Source: CAWGJC01 sp965276665
GTDB taxonomy: Bacteria; Pseudomonadota; Alphaproteobacteria; Acetobacterales; Acetobacteraceae
Length of the DNA stretch: 64,000 bases
Direction of reading: 5' to 3'
NCBI GenBank assembly: GCA_965276665.1
Contig: OZ255620.1
Span: 2,976,001 to 3,040,000 of the forward strand
Shown here piece after piece: positions 50,791-59,460 of the stretch (the stretch's first letter is position 1; every line of letters begins with the position of its first letter). The notes under the pieces were generated by a model. The model was not told the origin of the DNA and ran no database searches. It was given only the letters and a program-made list of their open reading frames with translations. The position numbers were made by a program, and so were the translations under genes.

Positions 50791-51567
50791 TCAGTTGATC
50801 GCCAGCCCGCCATCGACCGGGAGGTCGATGCCGTTCACGTAGCGCCCGGCATCGGTGCAGAGCAGCATCGCCGCGCCGACGATGTCGTCCGGGGTGCCGA
50901 CCCGGCCGACCGGAATGCGCGCCTCGATCTGCGCCCGCCCGGTCTGCATCTGCTCGCGGTTGCGCGCCGTCGCGATCGCGCCCGGCGCGATATTGTTCAC
51001 CGTGACGCCCTTCGTGCCGTAGACGCGCGAGAGATTGCGCGCCCAGTTGTATTGCATCGATTTGCTGCCCGCGTAGACGAACATGCGCGGGCTCGGGCGC
51101 TGCTGCTGCACGCTGCCGATCGTCACCACCCGGCCCCAGCCGCGCGCCGCCATGCGCGGCGTCAGCTCCTGCAACAGCTCGAAGGTGGCGCGCAGATTCA
51201 CATTCACCTGCCGGTCGAAATGCTCGTCGGAGATCTCCTCGAAACCCTCGACCAGCTCGATCGACGCGTTGAGCACCAGGATGTCCACATGACCCAGCGC
51301 GCCGAGCGCCGTCGCGGCGAGCGCGCGCCCGGCGCCCGGCGTCGCGAAATCCTGCCCGAAGGCCGCCGCCTTGCCGCCCTCGCCGGTGATGGCGGCGACG
51401 GTCGCCTCCGCATCCGGCGCCTCGTCCGCGGTGCCGCGATGATGCACAGCGACGGTGGCGCCGAGGCCGCCGAGCGCCACCGCGATCGCCCGGCCGATCT
51501 CGCGGCGGCCGCCGGTGACGAGCGCAATGCGGCCGGTGAGGTCGAAGGCGGCAAGCGGTGACGGCAT
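50791..51567 (-). CDS. Short-chain dehydrogenase/reductase (SDR)
   Basis: 258 aa from MPSPLAAFDLTGRIALVTGG, with GGGGGA upstream. Classical SDR: TGGRREIGRAIAVALGG, LNASIELVEGFEE (NNAG position reads LNAS), catalytic Ser in TIGSVQQQRPS and YAGSKSMQYNWARNL (Y-x3-K), then PGAIATARN. It is probably sugar- or polyol-directed, given the partner Gfo/Idh/MocA gene. Confidence 0.88.
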   Translation of the reverse strand: MPSPLAAFDLTGRIALVTGGRREIGRAIAVALGGLGATVAVHHRGTADEAPDAEATVAAITGEGGKAAAFGQDFATPGAGRALAATALGALGHVDILVLNASIELVEGFEEISDEHFDRQVNVNLRATFELLQELTPRMAARGWGRVVTIGSVQQQRPSPRMFVYAGSKSMQYNWARNLSRVYGTKGVTVNNIAPGAIATARNREQMQTGRAQIEARIPVGRVGTPDDIVGAAMLLCTDAGRYVNGIDLPVDGGLAIN

Positions 51568-51656
51568 GAAGATTCCCCCGGTGTTTCTGTCAGGATGCAG
51601 CATCCGCGTGGTCGTTTCACTTGGCAAGGCGGGATCCGGGCGGCACAGTGCCGCGC

Positions 51657-52307
51657 ATGGCAGGGCGCCATCTGCGTGGACACGCTGCATCGGGGCTCGG
51701 CGCCCTTGGGAGAGTCGCGGCCGCGATTGTCGCGCTGGCGGCGTGCGCCGGCCTCGTGGTGCAGTTCGAGGCGAGTTTCGCCCAGCTCGGCTCGGTGGCC
51801 GTCACGCTCTGGGTGCAAGCTCGCTACTTCACGATCATCGGCAACCTGCTGGTGGCGCTGCTGTTCATCCGTCTCGCCATCGGGCGCGGCACCGCATCGG
51901 CATCCGTCATGGGCGGCATCACGCTGACGATCGCGCTCGTGGGCATCGTGTATGCTCTGTTGTTGCGCGGGCTGGTCCGGTTGAGCGACAGTGAGTTGCT
52001 GGCCAATCTCCTGCTTCATCAGGTCACGCCGGTGCTGGTGCCGCTGTTCTGGCTGGCCTTCGTGCGCAAAGGCCGGCTCCGCCGCTCCGATCCGCTGCTC
52101 TGGTTCCTGCTGCCCGCACTATACTTCGTCTACGCGCTGATCCGCGGCGGGGAAGAAGGCTCCTACGCCTATCCGTTCCTTGATCTGGGGCGGATCGGCT
52201 GGGAGCAAACGGCCGTCAATGCCGCGGCGATCGCGGCCGGGTTTCTGGCCGTGGCATACGCGCTGGTCTGGCTCGACGGCGCGATGGGCGGCGTCAGGCG
52301 AGGGTGA
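51657..52307 (+). CDS. Pr6Pr-family membrane protein
   Basis: About 216 aa with six predicted membrane helices. The motifs VQFEASFAQLGSV, WVQARYFTIIGNLLVALLFI, LLHQVTPVLVPLFWLAFV and SYAYPFLDLGRIGW match the Pr6Pr (FAR-17a/AIG1-like) family, which has six conserved Pro/His-containing helices. Function unknown. The start is uncertain: no strong ribosome site, and nearby GTG and ATG alternatives exist. The 3' end overlaps the convergent gene by 14 nt. Confidence 0.75.
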   Translation: MAGRHLRGHAASGLGALGRVAAAIVALAACAGLVVQFEASFAQLGSVAVTLWVQARYFTIIGNLLVALLFIRLAIGRGTASASVMGGITLTIALVGIVYALLLRGLVRLSDSELLANLLLHQVTPVLVPLFWLAFVRKGRLRRSDPLLWFLLPALYFVYALIRGGEEGSYAYPFLDLGRIGWEQTAVNAAAIAAGFLAVAYALVWLDGAMGGVRRG

Positions 52308-52677
52308 AACAGGGGATTGGCGTGCCGTTTGCGCTCGATTTGAAGACCAGCGTCACCGCCTGGCCGATCCGCAGCGCATCGAGATCCGCATCGACGATGT
52401 TGGTGAGCATGGTCGGGCCTTCCGCGAGCGTGACATAGGCGACCGCATAGGCCGGGCGCACTCGGCGCATCACGCTGTGGCTGTAGATCGTGCCGCTCCC
52501 GGAGGCTTCCTCCCAGGCGGTTTCTCCGAAGCAGAATGGGCAGAGCGCGCGCGGATACCAATGCGCGCGCTTGCAGGCGAGACAGCGGCGGATCAGGAAT
52601 CTTCCCTCCGCCGCCGCGGCCAGGAAAACAGCGCTTTCCGGGCTCTCGGGCGGATCCGGCAGAGTGAGCTCGTCCAT
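52294..52677 (-). CDS. DUF35 Zn-ribbon/OB-fold acyl-CoA-associated protein
   Basis: About 127 aa. The rubredoxin-like zinc ribbon (RRCLACKRAHWYPRALCPFC, two C-x2-C pairs) is followed by an OB fold with GSGTIYSHSVMRRV. DUF35 proteins partner thiolase-like enzymes and channel acyl-CoA. The gene directly follows such a thiolase gene. GGGAG precedes the ATG of MDELTLPD; a GTG three codons earlier overlaps the thiolase stop. Confidence 0.88.
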   Translation of the reverse strand: MDELTLPDPPESPESAVFLAAAAEGRFLIRRCLACKRAHWYPRALCPFCFGETAWEEASGSGTIYSHSVMRRVRPAYAVAYVTLAEGPTMLTNIVDADLDALRIGQAVTLVFKSSANGTPIPCFTLA

Positions 52678-52682
52678 CTCCG

Positions 52683-53849
52683 TCACTCCCGTTCCAGGAT
52701 GAGCGTCGCCGATCCGTGCCGGCTGCCGAGCAGCCCGCCAGTGCCATGGGCGAGGGCGAGCGTGCAACCGGGCACCTGCACGGCGGGATGCGCCTCGCCG
52801 CGCAATTGCCGCACCGCCTCGATCACCTTGGTGATCCCGCCGCGATTGGCCGGGTGGTTGTTGCAGAGGCCGCCGCCATCGGTGTTGAAGGGCAGCCGGC
52901 CGACGCCCGAAATGAGATTGCCGTCCGCGACAAATTCGCCGCCGCGGCCCTTTTCGCAGAATCCGAGATCCTCGAGCTGGATCAGCACGGTTATGGTGAA
53001 GCTGTCATAGATCGAGGCGTAGCGGATGTCCGCCGGCGTCACGCCGGCCTCGGCGAACGCCGCCGGTCCGGAGAAGCGCGCGCCCGACCATGTGAGATCG
53101 ACATCGCCGCCCATCTGCCCCTTCATCGTCTCGCCGGCGCCGCGCAGCATGATGCGCGGGCGCGCCAGGCTGCGCGCGATCTCCGGCCGCGCGACCACGA
53201 GCGCCCCACCGCCATCGGTGACGACGCAGCAATCCAGCCGGTGCAGCGGGTCCGCGATCACCGGTGAATCGAGCACGTCGGCGACGGTGACGACATCCCG
53301 CAGCATCGCATGCGGATTGTGCTGCGCGTGGTGACTCGCCGCGACCTTGATCCAGGCGAGCTGTTCCGCGGTGGTCCCGTATTCATGCATATGCCGCATC
53401 GCGCACATCGCATACATGTTGACCGTCACCGGGCGGAACGGCGCCTCCCAGGGTGCATCCGGCGCGCTGGCCATGACCGGGCGCGCCGCAGCGCCGCTAT
53501 GCCCTTCGCTGCGCGGCCGGCCGGCGAGGGTGATGAGCGCCACGCTGCATTGTCCCATCGCGATCGCCGCCGCCGCATGCGCGACATGCGCGATGTAGGA
53601 GCATCCGCCGAGATCGGTGCTGTCGAGGTGGCGCAGCCGGAGATTCATGTAGTCGGCCATCGCGAGCGGCCCCATGCCCGGGGCATCCCCGGCGCAGAAA
53701 TACCCGTCGACATCCGCCACCGACAGGCCCGCATCGGCGAGCGCGCCGGCCGCCACTTCCGCATGCAACTGCGCCACGGATGTGTCGGGCGCCTGCCGGG
53801 TCGGGTGCTCGAAGGCGCCGACGATGCCGGCCGCTCCCCTGATCGTCAT
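52683..53849 (-). CDS. Thiolase-family protein (SCP-x/acetyl-CoA acetyltransferase-like)
   Basis: 388 aa. Thiolase superfamily pattern of the non-decarboxylating lipid-transfer type: VAAGALADAGLSVADVDGYF, the HLDSTDLGGCSYIAHVAHAAAAIAMGQCSVALI nucleophile region and the C-terminal NTDGGGLCNNHPANRGG and ALAHGTGG blocks. With the adjacent DUF35 protein it probably performs acyl-CoA thiolysis or retro-aldol chemistry. Which acyl-CoA is unknown; no beta-oxidation genes are adjacent. Confidence 0.85.
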   Translation of the reverse strand: MTIRGAAGIVGAFEHPTRQAPDTSVAQLHAEVAAGALADAGLSVADVDGYFCAGDAPGMGPLAMADYMNLRLRHLDSTDLGGCSYIAHVAHAAAAIAMGQCSVALITLAGRPRSEGHSGAAARPVMASAPDAPWEAPFRPVTVNMYAMCAMRHMHEYGTTAEQLAWIKVAASHHAQHNPHAMLRDVVTVADVLDSPVIADPLHRLDCCVVTDGGGALVVARPEIARSLARPRIMLRGAGETMKGQMGGDVDLTWSGARFSGPAAFAEAGVTPADIRYASIYDSFTITVLIQLEDLGFCEKGRGGEFVADGNLISGVGRLPFNTDGGGLCNNHPANRGGITKVIEAVRQLRGEAHPAVQVPGCTLALAHGTGGLLGSRHGSATLILERE

Positions 53850-53921
53850 CGCTCCCGCTTTTCGCTGTGCGGCGGGATGCTCGATCTGCGAGGCGTCTCC
53901 GTCAAGCCGAGAGGCCAGGCG

Positions 53922-54263
53922 CTATTTCGGCACCACGCCGGATTGCGGACCCGGCGGCGTGATCACGCCGCTATGTCCGGGCGTCGTCACTGCCGGCGCG
54001 GGAAGATGCATGCCGCTATCGCCGGCAGTCGGCGGCGGATGCACCACGCCATTGGTGCTCCTGCCGCCCGGCACGTCCGGCTTGGCGCCCGGCGGGAGTG
54101 GTGCGGGCGCCGGCTGGTTCGCCGAGGGTGAACTCGACGGTTGCGCGCTCGCCGACCCGATCGCCGCGAGCAGGGTGGCGAGCACCAGCCACGGCAGCCA
54201 GGGCGAGGGTTCCCTACGGCGCCGCATGGCGATTGCCCGCGCCTGCACGGTCTGCGTCTTCAT
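53922..54263 (-). CDS. Proline-rich exported/anchored protein, function unknown
   Basis: 113 aa, start overlapping the egtD stop (ATGA). One hydrophobic helix (PWLPWLVLATLLAAIGSASA) near residues 25-45 acts as signal peptide or anchor. The remainder is low-complexity Pro/Gly/Ser (PAPAPLPPGAKPDVPGG, HPPPTAGDSG, TTPGHSGVITPPGP). No family recognised; probably unstructured in the periplasm. Confidence 0.6.
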   Translation of the reverse strand: MKTQTVQARAIAMRRRREPSPWLPWLVLATLLAAIGSASAQPSSSPSANQPAPAPLPPGAKPDVPGGRSTNGVVHPPPTAGDSGMHLPAPAVTTPGHSGVITPPGPQSGVVPK

Positions 54264-55243
54264 TGCACATAGTCCGCATCGAGCAGCATGAGCGCGAACA
54301 GGCCCTGCTTGTCGGTCCAGCGATGTCGCACCCGCCAACCGGCCTCCTGCGCGAGGGCGGCAAAACCCGGCTCGGTGTGCTTGTAGCTGTTCTCGGTGTG
54401 AATGGTTTCGCCGCGCGCGAAGCGAATGGCCTGGCCGTCGATCCGCGCTTCCTGGTCGCAGAGGCTTTCGAGATGCATCTCGATCCGGCTTTCCGTATCG
54501 TTCCAGATCACGCGATGCGCGAATTGCGCCGGCACGAAATCGCCGCGCGCCTCCCGGTTGAGGCGGATGAGCAGGTTGAGGTTGAACGCGGCGGTCACGC
54601 CGGCCGCGTCATCATAGGCGGGCAGCAGCAGCGCCGGGTCCTTGCGCAGGTCGATGCCGACGAGGAACCCGACCGCCTCCTTGCCCAATGTCGCCCGCAC
54701 CGCGGCGAGAAACTCCCGCCCGAGCGAGGGTTCGAGATTCCCGAAGGTGGAGCCCGGGAAGAAGCCGAGGCGCTTCACTCCGGAGAGCGCGGCGGGCAGC
54801 ACGAGCGGTCGGAGGAAATCCGCAGCGACGGGCTGCACGGGAAGGAAGGGGCGGCGCTTCGCGAGCCGCGCCGCCATCTCCGCCAAAGCCGGGGCGGCGA
54901 CGTCGATCGGTACGTACGCGGCAGGTGCCACCATCGTCTCGAGCAGGTATTCCGCCTTCGCCTCGTCGCTGGCGCCGTATTCGACAAGCGCCGTACGCGG
55001 CGGCACCAGGGCGGCGACCGCCGGCGCGACATCGGCGAGCAGCGACCGCTCGGTGCGCGTCACGTAATATTCCGGCAGGCGGGTGATCTCGCCGAACAGC
55101 CGGCAGCCTTCTTCGTCATAAAAGAGTTTCGGCGGCAGGGTCTTGCGTGACGCAAGCAGGCCGGTCAGCGCCTCTTCGGCGATTTCGGCATCAAAATCGT
55201 CATGCGGAAAATCCCGCGCCAGCAGCGTCGCGTCGCCGGGCAT
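54260..55243 (-). CDS. egtD: L-histidine N-alpha-methyltransferase EgtD
   Basis: 327 aa SAM-dependent enzyme that trimethylates histidine to hercynine, the first step of ergothioneine synthesis. Seen: LFYDEEGCRLFGEITRLPEYYVTRTE, SAM site VEYGASDEAKAEYLLE, FFPGSTFGNLEP, and the histidine-binding AGVTAAFNLNLLIRLNREA, plus the conserved IHTENSYKHT. It lies 9 nt after egtB. Confidence 0.95.
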   Translation of the reverse strand: MPGDATLLARDFPHDDFDAEIAEEALTGLLASRKTLPPKLFYDEEGCRLFGEITRLPEYYVTRTERSLLADVAPAVAALVPPRTALVEYGASDEAKAEYLLETMVAPAAYVPIDVAAPALAEMAARLAKRRPFLPVQPVAADFLRPLVLPAALSGVKRLGFFPGSTFGNLEPSLGREFLAAVRATLGKEAVGFLVGIDLRKDPALLLPAYDDAAGVTAAFNLNLLIRLNREARGDFVPAQFAHRVIWNDTESRIEMHLESLCDQEARIDGQAIRFARGETIHTENSYKHTEPGFAALAQEAGWRVRHRWTDKQGLFALMLLDADYVQ

Positions 55244-55252
55244 GATAGCCTC

Positions 55253-56494
55253 CTAGAAATCCTGTGCGAGGCGAAGGCCGGTGAACTGCCAGCGCCGGTC
55301 GGGATGAAAGAAGTTGCGATAGGTCGGGCGCGCATGTCCCTCCGGCGTCGCGAGCGACCCGCCACGCAGAATCATTTGATTGATCATGAACTTGCCGTTG
55401 TATTCGCCGATCGCGCCCTCGACGGGCCGGAAGCCCGGATAGGGAAGATAGGCGCTCGCGGTCCATTGCCAGACAATGCCGCGAATCTCCGCCAGCACCT
55501 CCGTGCCGGCGGCGGCCCCAGAGGCGGCCCCAGAGGCGGCCCCAGAGGCGGCCCCAGAGGCGGCCCCAGAGGCGGCCTCGAACTCCGCTTCCGTCGGCAG
55601 CCGGGCACCAGCCCAACGCGCAAACGCGTCGGCCTCGTACCATGAGACGTTGCGCACCGGCGCATCGGGGTCGAGCGCCGCGCGGCCGCCCGGGCCCAAT
55701 ATATCCCACCCGGCATCCGATGGGCGCCAGTAGAGCGGCGATTCCCAGCTCCCTGCCTGCACCGCGGCCCAGCCATCCGACATCCACAAGGTCGGCGTGC
55801 GGTAGCCGCCATCGGTGATGAAATCGAGCCATTCGGCATTGCGCACCAGCCGGTTCGCGAGGCGATAGGGCTGGAGAAACACACGATGCCGCGGAGCTTC
55901 GTTGTCGAAGGCGAAGCCATCGCCGTCATGGCCGATATCGACGAGCCCACCCGCGCGATCGACGAAGCGCGTCGGGCCGGATATGCCACGCGGCTCGGTC
56001 CAGCCGGGCAGGATCGCGGGCGCATGCGGATGGAAGGAGAAGGCGTGCAGCATGTCGGTCATCAGCAATTCCTGATGCTGCTGCTCATGCTGCAGGCCGA
56101 GCTCGACGAGATCGGCGATGTCGCTCCGCGGATCGGCGATCAGCCGGGCCATCGCATCATCCACATGCGCGCGATACGCGTCGACGTCGCCGGCCGCCGG
56201 CCGTGTCAGCAGCCCACGGATCGGGCGCGGATGTCGCGCCCCGACTGCCTCGTAGTACGAATTGAAAAGAAAGCGGAATTCCGGCCGAAACGGGACGTAT
56301 CCGCCCAGATGCGGAACCAGCAGGAACTCCTCGAAGAACCAGGTGGTGTGCGCACGGTGCCATTTGGCCGGACTCGCATCCGGCATTGATTGCACGCATT
56401 GATCTTCCGGCGAGAGGTGAGCGGACAAATGGTCCATATGGCTGCGCACCGCCGCGAAGCGGCGGAGCCGCGCGTCGATCCCGAGATGTCCCAT
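55253..56494 (-). CDS. egtB: Ergothioneine biosynthesis sulfoxide synthase EgtB
   Basis: About 413 aa from MGHLGIDARLRRF. An N-terminal DinB-like iron-binding domain (KWHRAHTTWFFEEFLL and LGLQHEQQHQELLMTD, giving three His ligands) and a C-terminal formylglycine-generating-enzyme-like sulfatase-modifying domain (PVRNVSWYEADAFARWAGARLPTEAEFE; GIVWQWTASAYLPYPGF; RGGSLATPEGHARPTYRNFF) match EgtB. It couples hercynine to a thiol donor with O2. Directly after PTEAEFE a 12-nt tandem repeat inserts five to six GAAS units not present in the family. Confidence 0.93.
   Translation of the reverse strand: MGHLGIDARLRRFAAVRSHMDHLSAHLSPEDQCVQSMPDASPAKWHRAHTTWFFEEFLLVPHLGGYVPFRPEFRFLFNSYYEAVGARHPRPIRGLLTRPAAGDVDAYRAHVDDAMARLIADPRSDIADLVELGLQHEQQHQELLMTDMLHAFSFHPHAPAILPGWTEPRGISGPTRFVDRAGGLVDIGHDGDGFAFDNEAPRHRVFLQPYRLANRLVRNAEWLDFITDGGYRTPTLWMSDGWAAVQAGSWESPLYWRPSDAGWDILGPGGRAALDPDAPVRNVSWYEADAFARWAGARLPTEAEFEAASGAASGAASGAASGAASGAAAGTEVLAEIRGIVWQWTASAYLPYPGFRPVEGAIGEYNGKFMINQMILRGGSLATPEGHARPTYRNFFHPDRRWQFTGLRLAQDF
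55511..55570. repeat. 12-bp tandem repeat (5 units) inside egtB
   Basis: GGCGGCCCCAGA repeats five times without a mismatch and is followed by GGCGGCCTCGAA. It is in frame and encodes (GAAS)n in EgtB, between the PTEAEFE and GIVWQW blocks. Confidence 0.92.
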
Positions 56495-56626
56495 GCTGTA
56501 TCCACTCTCCCTGGATGGAAGGAACGGAGCGGCGCGGCGGAGGTTCCACAACATGCGCAAAGCCGCTGAACCCCGGATGGGCTCCGCAGACTATCTAGGA
56601 AGGCAGGTCGGGATTCATAGGACCCA

Positions 56627-56826
56627 GCCAGGGGGCTCTGCCCCCTGGACCCCCGCCAAAGGCCGAGCCTTTGGAATCCATTACGGCTGTTTGCGAAAAG
56701 GGTGGGCGACACGGTGTATCAAACACCTCGTTGCCCACCCTTTTCGCAAACAGCCATAGTCGGGTTCTAAGGGCTCCGCCCTTAGCGGGGTCCCAAGTGA
56801 TGCATGGGGGCAGAGCCCCCGGCCTC
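56627..56826. repeat. AAGGCC-family inverted-repeat element, copy E, with 23-bp hairpin centre
   Basis: Arms CAGGGGGCTCTGCCCCCTGG and GGGCAGAGCCCCCGGCC, with GGGTTCTAAGGGCTCCGCCC inside. In place of the usual centre there is a perfect inverted repeat, 23 bp per arm (56685-56707 and 56733-56755; arm core GTTTGCGAAAAGGGTGGGC). It shares the AAGTGATGCATGGGG insert with copy C. It fills most of the 350-nt gap between egtB and the amidohydrolase gene; the rest shows nothing recognisable. Confidence 0.8.
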
Positions 56827-56844
56827 CACTTCTCCGCCCGACGC

Positions 56845-58020
56845 TCAACCCGGCTGGCGCGTCCGCCGTACCACGCCCAGCCGACGTAATCGTCCTTGAT
56901 CTCGTTCACGCCGTATGCCGTAGAGGGAATGCGCATTGCCGTGGAAGAACGCGGCGCGGTGTTCCTCGGACACCGAGCCCGGCAGCACGCGGTCCGGCGC
57001 GTCGTAATCCCAGTGCGGGTAGTCGGTCGCGAAGACAAGCCTGTCCCAGCCGATCCAGTCGATCGTGTCGAGCAGATGGGCCGGGTTCGCCGGCTCCTCC
57101 ATCGGCTGCGTGGTGAGCCAGAAATGGTCGCGAATGATTTCGCTTGGCCGGCGATCAAGATGCGGCAGCTCGCTCCGCATGCGCTCGGCATGGCGGTCGA
57201 GCCGCCAGGCGAGCGCGGGCAGCCAGGCGAAACCCGCCTCGATGAGCACGACGCGCAGGCGCGGGAAACGCTGGAACACGCCTTCCAGCACCATGCTGCT
57301 GACCAGCGCCTCGCAGGATTGCGCGTGGCCGACCATGTCCTCGATGTAGAAGCTCGGCCAGCCCGTGCCCGTGGTGGGCTGCCCGCCATTGCCGAAGGCA
57401 TGGATGCCGATCGGCAGGTTCGCCCGCTCGGCGGCGGCGTAGATCGGCCAGTAGCGGCTGCGGCCCAGCGGCTCGACGGTGCGGGAGAGCAGCAGAACCT
57501 GCACCATGTCCGGATGGCCGGCCCAGCGCTCGATCTCCGCGGCCGAGGCGGCGGCGTCCTCGTAGGGCACGACGATCGAGGCCTTCAGCCGCTTCTCGGG
57601 CCCGGTCCATTCGGCGACCTGCCAATCGTTGATCGCCCTCGACACCGCATGGCTCAGGCCGAGATTCTGAAACCCGCCGGGGTGCGGGCGGATCATGTTG
57701 AGGATGCCGAGCTCGATCCCATTCGCGTCGAGATGATGCGATTGCATGAAGGCGAGGTCGCTGCCCGGGCGGCCGCCGCCCGGCGGCCAGGCATCGCGCC
57801 GCGACGCATCCGGCTGGCCCTTCGGGAATTGCGGCCCGCTCGCATTGTCTTGCCGCCCGCGCGAGCCGTAGATCTCGATATGCTCGCGCCAGCGCTTCTC
57901 CATGTAGGGATGGATCAGCGAGAAGGATTTCGGGCTCTGATGGATGTCGCAATCGGCGATGCCGACGCGGCTGGCGGCCGGGGTGTCCGAACGGGATTGC
58001 GGGCGTTGCTCAACGGTCAT
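56845..58020 (-). CDS. Amidohydrolase family 2 protein, C terminus frameshifted
   Basis: 391 aa as read. TIM-barrel amidohydrolase (ACMSD/resorcylate-decarboxylase type): IADCDIHQSP near the N terminus, GIELGILNMIRPHPGG, PIGIHAFGNGGQP, RVVLIEAGFAWLP and the C-terminal VFATDYPHWDYDAP with the metal-site Asp. After HGNAHSLYG the frame turns Arg-rich with low GC at third positions. The other frame reads VNEIKDDYVGWAWYGGRAS with normal codon use. A TACGGCA/TACGGCG 7-nt tandem duplication at the switch explains the shift. In the restored frame no stop appears before copy E of the repeat. Probably impaired, or a recent mutation. Confidence 0.75.
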   Translation of the reverse strand: MTVEQRPQSRSDTPAASRVGIADCDIHQSPKSFSLIHPYMEKRWREHIEIYGSRGRQDNASGPQFPKGQPDASRRDAWPPGGGRPGSDLAFMQSHHLDANGIELGILNMIRPHPGGFQNLGLSHAVSRAINDWQVAEWTGPEKRLKASIVVPYEDAAASAAEIERWAGHPDMVQVLLLSRTVEPLGRSRYWPIYAAAERANLPIGIHAFGNGGQPTTGTGWPSFYIEDMVGHAQSCEALVSSMVLEGVFQRFPRLRVVLIEAGFAWLPALAWRLDRHAERMRSELPHLDRRPSEIIRDHFWLTTQPMEEPANPAHLLDTIDWIGWDRLVFATDYPHWDYDAPDRVLPGSVSEEHRAAFFHGNAHSLYGIRRERDQGRLRRLGVVRRTRQPG

Positions 58021-58040
58021 GCCATGCCTCCTGCCATGTC

Positions 58041-59382
58041 TCAGTCCGCATCCGCGAGACGCGGCATGCGGCGCCCCGTTTCCAGCGCCTCGGGCGGGAT
58101 CGGGTCGGACACGATGACGGCGTAGAAGAACGCCGCCGCGATCATCACCACCGCGCCGATCACCAGCCCGAGCGTGAACGAGCCGGTGCGATCCACCACC
58201 AGCCCGGTGATGATCGGCGACGCCGTGCCACCGAGATAGGACCCGAAATTCTGGATGGAAGACACCGAGGCCGCATATTGCTGCGGCGCGACCGCGGTCA
58301 CCAGCGTCCATTTGCCGGATTGCGCGAAGGAGAGGAAGAACATCGAGGCGGAGATGAGGCGAGCGCCGGCGTCAGCCCGCTGATCTCCGCCGCCGCGGCG
58401 CAGAACGCGGCCGAGGCGACATACCCCGCCGCCGCCGGCAGCTTCCGGCTGGCGACGATCGCCATGCCGCGATGCGCGAGATGATCGGTCGCCCAGCCGC
58501 CGACGATCGAGCCGGTCACCGAGCAGACCAGCGGAATCATCGCCAGCAGCCCGGTCTTGCCGAAACTCACATGGTGCTGCATCTCGAGATAGGCCGGCAG
58601 CCAGGTGCCGTACATCCAGATCGCATAACCCGAGCACACCGCGCCCAGGATCATCCCCACATCGAGCGGAAGCGGAACAGCTGCGCCCAGTTCGCGACGC
58701 TGACCGGTTCGCGCTTCGCCGGAGCGCCGGCCGTGAGATAGGCGGTTTCGGCCGCGTTGAGCTTGCGGAAATCGGGGTCGCGATAAAGAACGAACCAGCC
58801 GAGCGTGCCGAGCAGGCCGATCGCGCCCATCACGATGAACATCATCCGCCAGCCGAAGGCGAGCATGAGCATGGTGAGCAGAGGCGCGCCGATGATCCGG
58901 CCGAGATCGCCGCCGAGCGTGTAGACGCCGGTGGGACGGCCGCGGTCGCGCGGATGGAACCAGTTGCTGACCGTGCGCACCGAGGCGGCGAAGGCCGGGC
59001 TCTCGAACACTCCGAGCGCGATGCGCGACCACAGGAAGTTGGATAAGCCGAGCAGAAAACCGCCCGCCGCCTGCGCGCCGGACCACAGCAGAAGCGACCA
59101 GCCGAGCAGCTTGCGCGCGCCGATGCGGTCCACCATCAGCCCGACGGGGAGCTGCGCGAAGGCAAAGGCGAGCGACCAGGCGGATTGCAGCGCCCCGATC
59201 GTGGTGGCGGAGATGTCGAATTCGGCGCGGATCTTCAGATTGCCGATCGCGAGCGGCGGGCGGTCGATATAGTTGATCGCGATCGCCGCCGTGCAGAGCG
59301 CCACCGCGACCCATTGCATCCGCCGCAACCGAGGCGAGGGGCGCGCGCGATCGTTCTTCGGCGTTCCACTCTCTGCCACCAT
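58041..59382 (-). pseudogene. MFS transporter broken by two frameshifts
   Basis: The N-terminal half, with about six helices, is clear (IAINYIDRPPLAIGNLKI, VDRIGARKLLGWSLLLWSGA, SPAFAASVRTVSNWFHPRDRGRPTG), as in the ACS/glucarate-phthalate group. The frame stops at RFRSMWG near 58655. Helices 7-9 continue in a second frame (MILGAVCSGYAIWMYGTWLP, GSIVGGWATDHLAHRG) until ~58350. The last part (ASMFFLSFAQSGKWTLVTAV, SYLGGTASPIITGLVVD) lies in a third. Single-base losses at both points would restore one ~445-aa protein. It was probably the uptake partner of the downstream amidohydrolase. Confidence 0.85.
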
Positions 59383-59460
59383 GCAAGCCCTCCCGAAGAG
59401 GTCGCGATAATCATCGCCCAGCCGCAGGATCGGGGTGCGGATGGTGGCCGGCATCGCGGA

